Shown here: one piece after another, positions 9,771 through 17,357 of the stretch
Numbering within the stretch: the stretch's first letter is position 1
Layout of the letters: each line of letters opens with the position of its first letter
From: CAWHYG01 sp963833505
GTDB taxonomy: Bacteria > Eisenbacteria > RBG-16-71-46 > CAIMUX01
Assembly (NCBI GenBank): GCA_963833505.1
Contig: CAWHYG010000010.1
Location: 1-64,000 of the forward strand
Length of the DNA: 64,000 bases
Direction of reading: 5' to 3'
The notes under the pieces: model-generated
What the model was told of the DNA's origin: nothing
Database searches by the model: none
What the model saw: only the letters and a program-made list of their open reading frames with translations
Translations under genes and position numbers: made by a program

Positions 9771-11400
9771 GGAACGTGTCAACCACAATGAGACACCCTT
9801 TGCATGAATTTAGTGAGCCACTTCTTCCGGCGACGGCGTGACCGCGGTCGCCGGGGTTTCGTCGGGCCGGTTGATCCAGGCTGCCTCCGGGGGCCTGGAG
9901 ACTTGGGGTGGACGACGGACGAACCGCTCAGGGTGAGCGGCGTAGGCGAGGTCGAGCGTCACCTGGCGGGTCGCGAGAACCTCCTCGGCCCGCCCGCGAT
10001 GGACGGCCTCGGGGGTTAGGAAAGCGATCCCGGAGTGGTGATGCTCGCGGTTGTACCAGTTGAAGAACGGGGCGCAGAAGGCGCGGGTCCGATCGAACGA
10101 CCCGAATCGGTCAGGAAAATCGGGCCGGTACTTCATGGTTTTGAATTGGCTTTCGGAGTACGGATTGTCGTCGGAGACGTAGGGCCGACTGTGGCTGCGG
10201 GTGACTTCGAGATCGGCCAAAAGCTGCGAGACCGTCTTCGAGGTCATGACCGGACCGCGATCGGCATGGAGAGTGAGTTGTCCCGGCTCGATCCCCTCTT
10301 TCACACAGGTCTCGAGGATCAACCGCTTGGCCAGGTTCCGCTGCTCGCGGTGCGAGAGCATCCAGCCGACCACGTAGCGGCTGAAGATGTCGAGGATGAC
10401 GTAGAGGTAGAAGTAGGTCCATTTGCCGGGTCCGAGAAGCTTGGTGATGTCCCAGGACCAGACCTGATTGGGTGCGGTCGCGAGCAGTTCCGGCTTGGTG
10501 TAGGCGGGATGGCGAAGCTGGTCGCGCCGCTCGCGGACTTCTTGGGCGGCGTCCAGGATCCGGTACATCGTGCGCACCGAGCAGTGGTAGGTCTTTTCCT
10601 CAAGGAGCGTGGCGTGGATCTCGGCCGGAGAGTGGTCGACGAAGCGCTCGGAGTGCAGCACTTGGAGCACGGTGGCTCGTTCGTCCGCAGCCAGGGCGCG
10701 CGGCTGTGGGGCCCGTTCAGGCCGCGCCGGAGTCGGCGGTGAAGAGACCTGGGCGACGCGCGTGTGTCGATAGAAGGTGGCCCGTGAAAGCCCGACGGCC
10801 GTGCAGGACGGCTCCACCCCGAGAGCCGGTGCGGCTTCACGCACGGCGATCACGGCTTGTTCCCTTCGAGCCGAGGCTCGGAGACCGGGATTCCCAGGGC
10901 GGTCGCAAGTTTTTTTTGGAGCTCGATCACCAGAATGGGCCTTCTCCAGATCGCGCCGCAGCCGCTGATTCTCACGCTCCAACTCGATGAGGCGCGGGTC
11001 CGGTCGCTTCGACTTCGGGCCGCGACGCCGTCCCTGACCGACCAGCGCTCCCTCGTCCCGTTGCTTCCTCCAGGCGCTGAGGACCGACGAGTAGAGCCCC
11101 TCCCGTCGCAGAAGCGCCCCGATCTCGCCCGGCTCGCGGCAGGCGTCGGCCTGGCGGACGATCGAGAGCTTGTACTCCTTCGTGAACCGGCGTCGGGTCG
11201 CCTTGGCGCAAACCTCTGGATCCGGACCGGGGAGAGGGACGGGCGCGACCGAGGTAAGTCGCCCTCCGCTACGCTCCGGGCGACTTACCTCGGCAAGATT
11301 CCCGGCTCTCCTGGAACTCCTCTTCTCCATGACAAGACCTCCATGCCCTCTACACTAAACCCGAGGGGGAAAGTGTCTCACTGGATGTTGGCACAGAGGG
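9771..11400 (-). mobile_element. IS3-family insertion sequence with ACCC target duplication
   Basis: The element separates the GTG start region of the subtilase at 9759 from its leader (copy B). The undisturbed right arm reads straight through the target and has ACCC once. Here ACCC flanks the element at 9767-9770 and 11401-11404. The imperfect inverted ends share GTG(T/C)CAAC and TGAGACAC, starting about 5 bp inside each boundary. It interrupts the 5'UTR about 8 bp upstream of the start codon, replacing the last bases before the ribosome-binding site. Confidence 0.8.
9810..11330 (-). CDS. IS3-family transposase, OrfA and OrfB fused in one frame
   Basis: The 506-residue reading frame starts at ATG 11330 behind GGAGG. 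Residues ~45-130 are OrfA-like: an HTH (RRFTKEYKLSIVRQAD, SSVLSAWRKQRDEG) and a coiled coil (ELERENQRLRRDLEKA). The rest is OrfB: HTH_21 (SPAEIHATLLEE) and an rve core with Asp in SWDITKL, Asp in LHADRGPVMTS and the terminal region YSESQFKTMKYRP, where Glu is in SESQF. Between EKA and OrfB the sensible continuation (LVIELQKKLATALGIP) lies in the +1 frame and stops at 10850-10852, over an A8 slippery run (10910-10917). A one-base change near 10931-10940 has therefore placed OrfA in the OrfB frame. Activity is uncertain because the coiled-coil end is scrambled. Confidence 0.8.
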   Translation of the reverse strand: MEKRSSRRAGNLAEVSRPERSGGRLTSVAPVPLPGPDPEVCAKATRRRFTKEYKLSIVRQADACREPGEIGALLRREGLYSSVLSAWRKQRDEGALVGQGRRRGPKSKRPDPRLIELERENQRLRRDLEKAHSGDRAPKKTCDRPGNPGLRASARREQAVIAVREAAPALGVEPSCTAVGLSRATFYRHTRVAQVSSPPTPARPERAPQPRALAADERATVLQVLHSERFVDHSPAEIHATLLEEKTYHCSVRTMYRILDAAQEVRERRDQLRHPAYTKPELLATAPNQVWSWDITKLLGPGKWTYFYLYVILDIFSRYVVGWMLSHREQRNLAKRLILETCVKEGIEPGQLTLHADRGPVMTSKTVSQLLADLEVTRSHSRPYVSDDNPYSESQFKTMKYRPDFPDRFGSFDRTRAFCAPFFNWYNREHHHSGIAFLTPEAVHRGRAEEVLATRQVTLDLAYAAHPERFVRRPPQVSRPPEAAWINRPDETPATAVTPSPEEVAH

Positions 11401-11404
11401 ACCC

Positions 11405-11839
11405 CTCTGGACCGCGGCGAGGTTTTCACCGCTGGGGTCCATGGCGACCGGGCCAACCGACGGCTGACGACTTGGTTCTGGCCCCCGAGCAAAGATGTGT
11501 TTGGCCAGGGTAAGGGGGAGTGGTGCAGGGCGTCCGGGTGGGCCCCGGGAGGAGCCTCGCTCTCGCGTGCGGCATCGAGCCGCACCTCGCGCCGGCCGGG
11601 GAGGCCGGGGTGCTTCCGTGAAAGGAACCTGGAGGGAATCGAAACGAGGCCGCCGAGTTGAGGAGTCGGCAGGCGATTCGGACGTCTGGCGGCCAAGAGC
11701 ACTCATGGCAACCTCGTCACCCCGGGTGAGCGCTGATTGCGCCCGCGACCGAAGAACCCGGCGAGCTGTTCCGTGGTCCCACCGGAGCAGCCGTCTCTTC
11801 GTCCGAAAGGAGTATAAGGGCGCAGACATCCAACTTCAA
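11405..11839 (-). promoter_or_regulatory. Promoter and conserved leader, copy B (cut off from its gene by IS3)
   Basis: The -35 TTGAAG (11834-11839), 17-bp spacer and -10 TATACT (11811-11816) match copy D. The leader keeps both hairpins and the ATG at 11706 (MSALGRQTSES...). The IS3 at 9771-11400 lies between this leader and the protease start at 9759, so transcription would have to cross 1.6 kb of IS to reach the gene. Confidence 0.7.
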
Positions 11840-12222
11840 GCGGGATCGTGCTGAAAGTGTGTGCGAGGACCGGATCCGCTGGACGAGCCTCGACCCTGAA
11901 GGCGTGCGAGCAAAGCACAGACGGGAGGCCGGATCGGTCAACGCGCGGAGGCCATGGCGCATGGAAACTGGGGCGGTCCCGCTGGCTTCCGTCCCCGGGA
12001 CTTGACCAGGGCGTGATCTTAAGCCGAGCGCTGTCGGCTTCCGAATCGGGCCGACACCGCCGGCAAGGTGCATAGGGGAAATGGGGTCCCATAATCTGGG
12101 TCCGTCCGTGCGCTCTGTCCGAACGCCCTGTCCCGAAAGAGGTTACGCGCTTAAGAACATTCCGCCCAGGCGCCGAGTGAGGTTCGTAAAGAGGGTCAAA
12201 TGGGGAGCCACTTTATCTCCAC

Positions 12223-12862
12223 GTACTTCGCGTGGTTCCGCTGTTAGCGGAGAGCCCTGAGAGCGAGAGTTCTTGGGGCTTCGTCGTATCCGGTCTGGGG
12301 CAAAGGGTTTCGCGGTCTTCGCGGTGGCCGAGCGTTTTCTCTGGTTCGAGAGAGAGCGGCTGGGGCGCGGTGGGAAAGGTGGGGTTTCCGACCGGGTGCC
12401 GGTCGGACGGCGGAAAACTCTCAGAGTCTCTCGTGAACACAGCTCTCGCGGTTAACTCAACCGTTCCCACCGCTGCCCAATCCGCACTTCGAGCCGAGAC
12501 ACACTAGGCGGCTGGACCCGGGATGAGGCGCTGTCTTGCTGCCCACGTCCCCCGAGGCGGGCGTTGCTCTCTATCGGTGAAACACCATGGCTCCCTGTGC
12601 GTGAACATGGTGGGTACCTATGGGGTGAATATCTTGGCAATCAATCCGTGAACACTGTGGCTTCTGGGGGGACGCTGACAAATCCGTACGATTGGCGTTG
12701 ACAGCGAACAGCTTATGGCGTAGATGCTCAACTCATTGGACCGCTGCGACCTTTCAACGGCTCGCGGGATAACCCGTGCTGCCTTACAAGAGCCGATACG
12801 GTTCGCGGCGAAAGGAGACCTAGACCCAAAACAAGCGCGTATGCGCGCGATGGTAGCCGGGG
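12223..12862. other. Gene-free stretch with degenerate IS-end-like repeats
   Basis: No convincing gene is present. At 12577, 12601, 12625 and 12648 a GTGAA(A/C/T)A motif repeats every 23-24 bp, with a weak fifth match (GTGAACACAGC) near 12435. This resembles the multiple transposase-binding sites at IS21-type termini, without any istAB nearby. The remainder, bounded on the right by the IS256 element, shows nothing recognisable. Confidence 0.4.
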
Positions 12863-14296
12863 GGGATGTCCCGTCCGGCGTTGAAAGTCGGCAGCGGTCC
12901 ACTGGGATGAACATTTACGCTACGGCCTTCTCGGTGTCGAGATGTGTATCGAGTTTTCTCCTCAGGGCCTCCAGGAGCTGAGGCATCTGCGTGTGGCCTC
13001 GGATCCGCCGGAACTTCTTCTCTGCCTCGATCGCGGCGGTCACTGCCCATCGGACCGCCATCGATCCGCTGCGCCACCGTTTCACGTTCGCGGATTTCTT
13101 CTCCAGCGTTCCCTGGACATTCTCGATCGCGTTGGTCGACCGAAGTGTTTTCCAGAGCGCGTCGGTGAGGTTCAGGCCGTTGACGGTCAGGGTTTCCTCG
13201 AGCCCCTCGCGCAGGGAGGCGACCGCGCCCGGGTGTTTCTCCTCCAGACGCTTGGCCAGCCGCTCCAGCATCTCCTTCGCCTTCTTCGGATCCGAGCAGC
13301 CGTAGGCGGCTTCCATCGCCGTCTTGGCCCAGCTCTGCTGGTCTTTGGGAAGGTGTTCGAGCACGTTGCGCATCTTGTGCACCTGGCACCGTTGGACGAC
13401 CGCGCGGGCGGCGAACACCTCGCGGACGGCCTTGCGGAGCCCCTTGCCTCCGTCGATCACCACGAGCCGTGCTTCCTCGGCCGAAAGCCCTCGGTCAACC
13501 AGATCGCCCAGGAGCCGGCGGCAGAGCGCGGCGTTCTCGGTGCTACCCTCCGCGATCCCCAGGATCCGCTTCCGACCGTCCGGCGCGATGCCCAGAATGA
13601 CGATCAGCAGATGTTCTCCGAACCCCTTGCCGTCGATCATCAGCACCGGATACGTCTCGTCTTCCAAGCTTCGGGAAAGAAAGTTCTCCACCTGGGCCTG
13701 CGTTCGAGCCACGAAGTGGCGCGAGACGGCCGACCGGGTCGTGCCCCGCGAACGAAGGGGGGCGGGCAGGGGTTCAAGACTCCGCGCGTAGTTCCGCGTG
13801 CTCACTCCGACCAGCATCTGCTCCAGGACGCGATCGGTCAGTGGATCCCGGCGCGCCATCCTGTTCCACAGCGGCAGCCCCAGTTCGCGCGCGCCGTCCG
13901 CGCTGCGCACGCGAGGCTTCTTCACCAGGACCTTCCGGCCTCCCAGGACCAGCTCCCCATCGTCGTAGCCGTGACGGTACGCCGTCCGATCGGCCGACGG
14001 CCGGGACCGGAGCCCACAGACCGAAGTCCGTTCGTCCTCGAGCATGGCGCGAAACACGTCCAAGCCGGTACGAACGATGAGTTCATGCAGATCCTCCCGG
14101 GAATCCGAGAGCACTGTGAAGAGAAGGGAAGCGGTCGGAACGTCCGGACTCTCGGACGTAATCGGGCGTTGCGGGGAACGACTCCCCCGGGGCATCTTCT
14201 TCATGACGGTGGTCCTCCCTTGGACTTAGGCGGTTGCCCGATGATCTCACCGGGCGGAGGACCGCCGTCAACTTTCTACGCTCAGAGGGACATCCC
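12863..14296 (-). mobile_element. IS256-family (Mutator) insertion sequence
   Basis: Imperfect terminal inverted repeats of about 38 bp bound the element. Both ends begin GGGATGTCCC, then share GCGT(T/A)GAAAGT and GCGGTCC at matching spacing. The 1434-bp length suits a single-gene IS256 element. I could not see a clean 8-9 bp target duplication. Confidence 0.8.
12915..14204 (-). CDS. IS256-family transposase
   Basis: The 429-residue protein has the Mutator-type DDE core: Asp in LMIDGKGFGEH (~190), Asp in VVIDGGKGLRK (~250) and Glu in RSTNAIENVQG (~361). It also has the usual CQVHKMRNVLEHLP motif and the C-terminal MAVRWAVTAAIEAEKKF region. The length is normal for the family and no frame damage is seen. 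It is the only gene of this IS. Confidence 0.92.
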   Translation of the reverse strand: MKKMPRGSRSPQRPITSESPDVPTASLLFTVLSDSREDLHELIVRTGLDVFRAMLEDERTSVCGLRSRPSADRTAYRHGYDDGELVLGGRKVLVKKPRVRSADGARELGLPLWNRMARRDPLTDRVLEQMLVGVSTRNYARSLEPLPAPLRSRGTTRSAVSRHFVARTQAQVENFLSRSLEDETYPVLMIDGKGFGEHLLIVILGIAPDGRKRILGIAEGSTENAALCRRLLGDLVDRGLSAEEARLVVIDGGKGLRKAVREVFAARAVVQRCQVHKMRNVLEHLPKDQQSWAKTAMEAAYGCSDPKKAKEMLERLAKRLEEKHPGAVASLREGLEETLTVNGLNLTDALWKTLRSTNAIENVQGTLEKKSANVKRWRSGSMAVRWAVTAAIEAEKKFRRIRGHTQMPQLLEALRRKLDTHLDTEKAVA

Positions 14297-14409
14297 GTAT
14301 GGTGCCACAACTCCGCCGACTGTAACATGAACGCGGGCAACGGAGTCCAGGAAAGGGCTCTGAGTCCGAACGTCCCACCGCGGCACGCAAATGATGTAGA
14401 TTCCGGGGC

Positions 14410-15477
14410 ATGAACACGCTTCCTCTTCAGTTTCTAATCCTGACCGTGGCGGGCTGGGTGAACCGCCGCCAACAGGATGTCATCGAGTACCTCCAGGAAG
14501 AGAATCGAATCCTCCGGGAGCACGTTGGCGACCGGCGTCTCCAATTCACAGATACCCAGCGGAGGCGTCTGGCGGTGAAGGCCAGGAAGCTGGGCCGCAG
14601 GACGTTGGCCGGATTGGACCCGATCGTGACCCCAGACACTCTGCTCCGCTGGTATCGCAATCTGGTGGCCCGGAAGTACGACGGCAGCAGGGTTCGGAAG
14701 GCAGGCCGCCCGAGGACAGGGAGGAACATCGAGGAGCTCGTGGTCCGGATGGCTCGGGAGAATCCGAGCTGGGGCTATACCCGGATTCGCGGCGCTTTGC
14801 GCAACCTCGGCCGCGAGGTCGGCCGGAACACCATCAAGCGGATCCTGGCGGCCAACGGAATCGAGCCGGCTACGGTGCGTCGCAAGGGCATGTCCTGGGA
14901 GACGTTCCTGAAATTGCATTGGGGCGCGATCGCTGCGGCCGACTTCTTCACCGTGGAGGCGCTCACCCGCGTGGGTTTGATTCGATTCCTCGTGTTCTTC
15001 GTCATCGACTTGAAGAGCAGGCGGGTCAAGATCGCGGGCATCGCTCCGGAGCCGGATGGTCGCTGGATCAAACAGGTGGCCCGAAATCTGACCGATGTGG
15101 AAGACGGGTTCCTGAATGGCACTCGCTACCTCATCCACGACCGCGACCCGTTGTTCACGAAGGAATTCCGGCAGATCCTGCGGTCCAGCGGAGTGAAGAC
15201 CGTGAAGCTCCCGGCGCAAAGCCCGGACCTGAACGCCTACGCGGAGCGGTTCGTGCGCTCGATCCGGGAGGAGTCCCTGTCGCGGGTCATCCCGCTGGGC
15301 GAGCGCCACCTTCGGTGGGTAGTCGGCGAATACGTGAAGCACTACCATCTGGAGCGGAACCACCAGGGTCTCGGGAACGAGCTGATCGAGCCATCGGGCG
15401 ATTTCGGCCAAGGGCGCGTAGCCTGCCGGGAGCGACTCGGCGGCCTGTTGCGGTACTACTACCGGCGGGCGGCGTGA
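14410..15477 (+). CDS. DDE/rve-type transposase (integrase core), same family as 4060 and 28342
   Basis: The 355-residue protein has an N-terminal helix (RRQQDVIEYLQEENRILRE) closely matching the one at 28342. An HTH_21-like region (NPSWGYTRIRGALRNLG) follows, then the catalytic Asp in AADFFTV (~177), Asp in LIHDRDPLF (~243) and Glu in NAYAERFVRSI (~278). It ends GGLLRYYYRRAA like its two relatives. No partner ORF is present. Ends could not be defined; the IS256 boundary lies 113 bp upstream. Confidence 0.85.
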   Translation: MNTLPLQFLILTVAGWVNRRQQDVIEYLQEENRILREHVGDRRLQFTDTQRRRLAVKARKLGRRTLAGLDPIVTPDTLLRWYRNLVARKYDGSRVRKAGRPRTGRNIEELVVRMARENPSWGYTRIRGALRNLGREVGRNTIKRILAANGIEPATVRRKGMSWETFLKLHWGAIAAADFFTVEALTRVGLIRFLVFFVIDLKSRRVKIAGIAPEPDGRWIKQVARNLTDVEDGFLNGTRYLIHDRDPLFTKEFRQILRSSGVKTVKLPAQSPDLNAYAERFVRSIREESLSRVIPLGERHLRWVVGEYVKHYHLERNHQGLGNELIEPSGDFGQGRVACRERLGGLLRYYYRRAA

Positions 15478-15510
15478 TGTCGGCTGGGTTTTGGCACACT
15501 ACGGGATCCA

Positions 15511-15590
15511 TTCCCGTCCGCCCGGAGGGTAACGGAGCGCACCGGCAGCACCGGAGGCCGTGGTGCCCGTGCGTCGGTCTCCAACGCCGC
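15511..15590 (-). repeat. ~80-bp dispersed GC-rich block, copy 1
   Basis: The reverse complement starts GGCGTTGGAGACCGAC and continues through GCTGCCGGTGCGCTCC to CCCTCCGGGCGG. It matches 28063-28141 at most positions. Both copies lie downstream of a secreted-protein gene in that gene's sense direction. Function unknown. Confidence 0.55.
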
Positions 15591-15718
15591 CGGGTGGGGA
15601 CGGAGCGGGGGGTTGAACGTCCTTTGAGGCGAAAAGAACGAGCATCGGACCGGGAAATCAGGTAGTCAACCGGGCGAACGTTGTGTGTCCCGTGAATCTG
15701 TAACAGGAAGGGCCTGCA

Positions 15719-15750
15719 CAGAGTTGGAACTCGGCTGACTGTTTTCACGG
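15719..15750 (-). repeat. Degenerate copy of the 39-bp motif
   Basis: In the sense of the beta-helix gene ending at 15745 it reads TGAAAACAGTCAGCCGAG followed by TTCCAACTCT. This matches the core of the motif at 8-46 and 28196-28234 (TCAAAATACTCAGCCGAG, CCCCAACTCT). It overlaps the stop codon of the gene. Confidence 0.45.
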
Positions 15751-17274
15751 TACGCGATCCGCTTGCCGCCGCTTGATCTCCCCGCTGCTGAATCGGTTCT
15801 TGACCTGTCCCCAGGTCACGATCTTGATCGGGATCGGCTGGCAGGGATTGGGCGTGCAGTCGCCGCCGTCGCCCTCGTAGATCCCCCGGATCAAAGCACA
15901 CCCGGAAGACGTCGTCACCTGGCAGGAGTGGTCCGGCAGGCAGCAGGCGCCGATCGGCAGAGAGCAGCCCGTCCCCAGAGCCCCGATCTGCCCGCAGCCG
16001 GCCGGGCTGTTCGCCCCAGCACACGGACTGTTGTCTGAGAGACGGAAGTCTCCGCTGGAAACCCCGCAAAACACGGGGTCCGCGGCGATGTTGTTATCTA
16101 GAGTGAACGGACCACCAGGCGGGTCCAGGGGATGCGGCCAGGCGTCATTGCATTCGGCCGTGCCGCCGGATCCGTTGTCGAGCTGGGCCGTGCTTGCGTA
16201 AAAGAGGTTGTCTCGGACGAGAATCGGCGTGCCTCCGCCATCGGTGCCGAGGCCGCAGCCGACAAAAGTGTTGTTCTCGACGTCTGCGTACATGTTCGGA
16301 CATGCGATGGCGACGGTCGGAGGCGCACCCAATCCCTGATACGTGCTGTGCCAGAGGAGATTGCCGGTCATCGTGACCGACTGGTATGGAAACGGTGGAT
16401 CCGGGATTCCCTGGTAGCCGACGCCGATCGAGGTCGCCGCTACTGCCTGGCCGTCATCGATGAACTGATTGTTGAGAATCGAAGCGGCCCCGAAGCCGAT
16501 CAGCCAGATGCTCGTGTATTGCTGGCTCGGCTCGTCCGCGTGAAAGACGCAGTTGGAGACGGTGGCGTTTCCACTGGCGCTGTAGGCGCGAACGGCGTTC
16601 GACCCGGTCGATTCCAGTTCGAAGGTGCAGTTCTCCAGGTTGAGGTTGCTGAAGACTGACCCGATAAACAGGAGCGCATTGCCCGCATGGGCACAGCAGT
16701 TACCGGCAAAGGAGCAAGACGAGATGGAAATCCGCCCAGTTCCTTGAACGAACATCACTGTTCCCAACCCGCGTACGTCGAATGGCCGGTTCCCCGAGAA
16801 CGTGCAGTAGCTGATGTCAACATTCGGGAACGGCTCGTCATACGAGGCATATGTCCATGCAATCGCTCCGCCCTCAAGTGTATTGTCTCTGTGCGCCGCC
16901 TGCCCGTTTTGAAGCGTGAAGCCGCGGAGAACGAGCGATCCGGCCATTTGTTCCGAGGAGTAGAGGATCGAGCCCTCCCGGCCCGCGATAGGTATGCCGC
17001 CGTCGAGGATCGTGACTGAGGCGCCGTCCGTGCTCAGAAACGTCATGGACTTGTCGTCGGCGAAGATGTGCTCGTAGTAGGTGCCTGGCCCGACGAGCAC
17101 GGTGTCGCCCGAAGCAGCCCCCTGGACCACTGTCCCGATCTGGTCGCTGGGGATATTGTCGTCCTTCTGAATCGGCCACGTCCGTGCAGAGGACATTGAA
17201 GGCAGGGAAAGCGCACCGATCAGCAGGAGTCCCAACCCCCGCCACGTTTGAGACCGGAGTTCAGAGAGCTTCAT
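15745..17274 (-). CDS. Secreted right-handed beta-helix protein with C-terminal Cys-rich motif
   Basis: The 509-residue protein starts at ATG 17274 behind GAGG (6-nt spacing). After a signal peptide (GLLLIGALSLPSMSSA) it follows the same plan as 5362-6723: RTWPIQKDDN, VLVGPGTYYEHIF, LVLRGFTLQNGQ, VDISYCTFSGN, ISSCSFAGNCC, LENCTFEL, DVENNTFVGCG, then CAGANSPAGCGQIGALGTGC. It carries an extra C-terminal Cys motif (GACCLPDHSCQV, GGDCTPNPC). It is 83 bp downstream of subtilase 17358-20393 on the same strand, repeating the pairing seen in the other two loci. No sorting domain follows the Cys motif. Confidence 0.8.
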   Translation of the reverse strand: MKLSELRSQTWRGLGLLLIGALSLPSMSSARTWPIQKDDNIPSDQIGTVVQGAASGDTVLVGPGTYYEHIFADDKSMTFLSTDGASVTILDGGIPIAGREGSILYSSEQMAGSLVLRGFTLQNGQAAHRDNTLEGGAIAWTYASYDEPFPNVDISYCTFSGNRPFDVRGLGTVMFVQGTGRISISSCSFAGNCCAHAGNALLFIGSVFSNLNLENCTFELESTGSNAVRAYSASGNATVSNCVFHADEPSQQYTSIWLIGFGAASILNNQFIDDGQAVAATSIGVGYQGIPDPPFPYQSVTMTGNLLWHSTYQGLGAPPTVAIACPNMYADVENNTFVGCGLGTDGGGTPILVRDNLFYASTAQLDNGSGGTAECNDAWPHPLDPPGGPFTLDNNIAADPVFCGVSSGDFRLSDNSPCAGANSPAGCGQIGALGTGCSLPIGACCLPDHSCQVTTSSGCALIRGIYEGDGGDCTPNPCQPIPIKIVTWGQVKNRFSSGEIKRRQADRVP

Positions 17275-17357
17275 TGTCGCCTCGTGGTTGCCCACCTGGT
17301 TGCTGGTTCGGGATGAGCCCGGCTCCTTCCCAGTAGGCTCGGTCTTGGCCATTATGT

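Larger units (their letters stand above)
5330..11995 (-). repeat. Inverted duplication, left arm (subtilase and beta-helix locus plus leader)
   Basis: This arm matches 29610-36408 in reverse complement. Subtracting the IS3 element (1630 bp plus a 4-bp duplication) leaves 5,032 bp. The right arm minus its IS (1760 bp plus a 7-bp duplication) is also 5,032 bp. It contains the beta-helix gene, the frameshifted subtilase and leader copy B. Homology stops at GACCTAAC (rc of 5330-5337) on one side and GGGACGGAAGCC (rc of 11984-11995) on the other. Confidence 0.85.

Noticed and set aside
12863..14296. 8-9 bp target duplication for the IS256 element
   Set aside because: The flanking bases (ending AGCCGGGG and starting GTATGGTG) do not match, so no duplication is claimed.
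12942..14330. Long plus-strand frame opposite the IS256 transposase
   Set aside because: It is a high-GC antisense shadow with low-complexity residues and no recognisable domain; the minus-strand transposase is complete.
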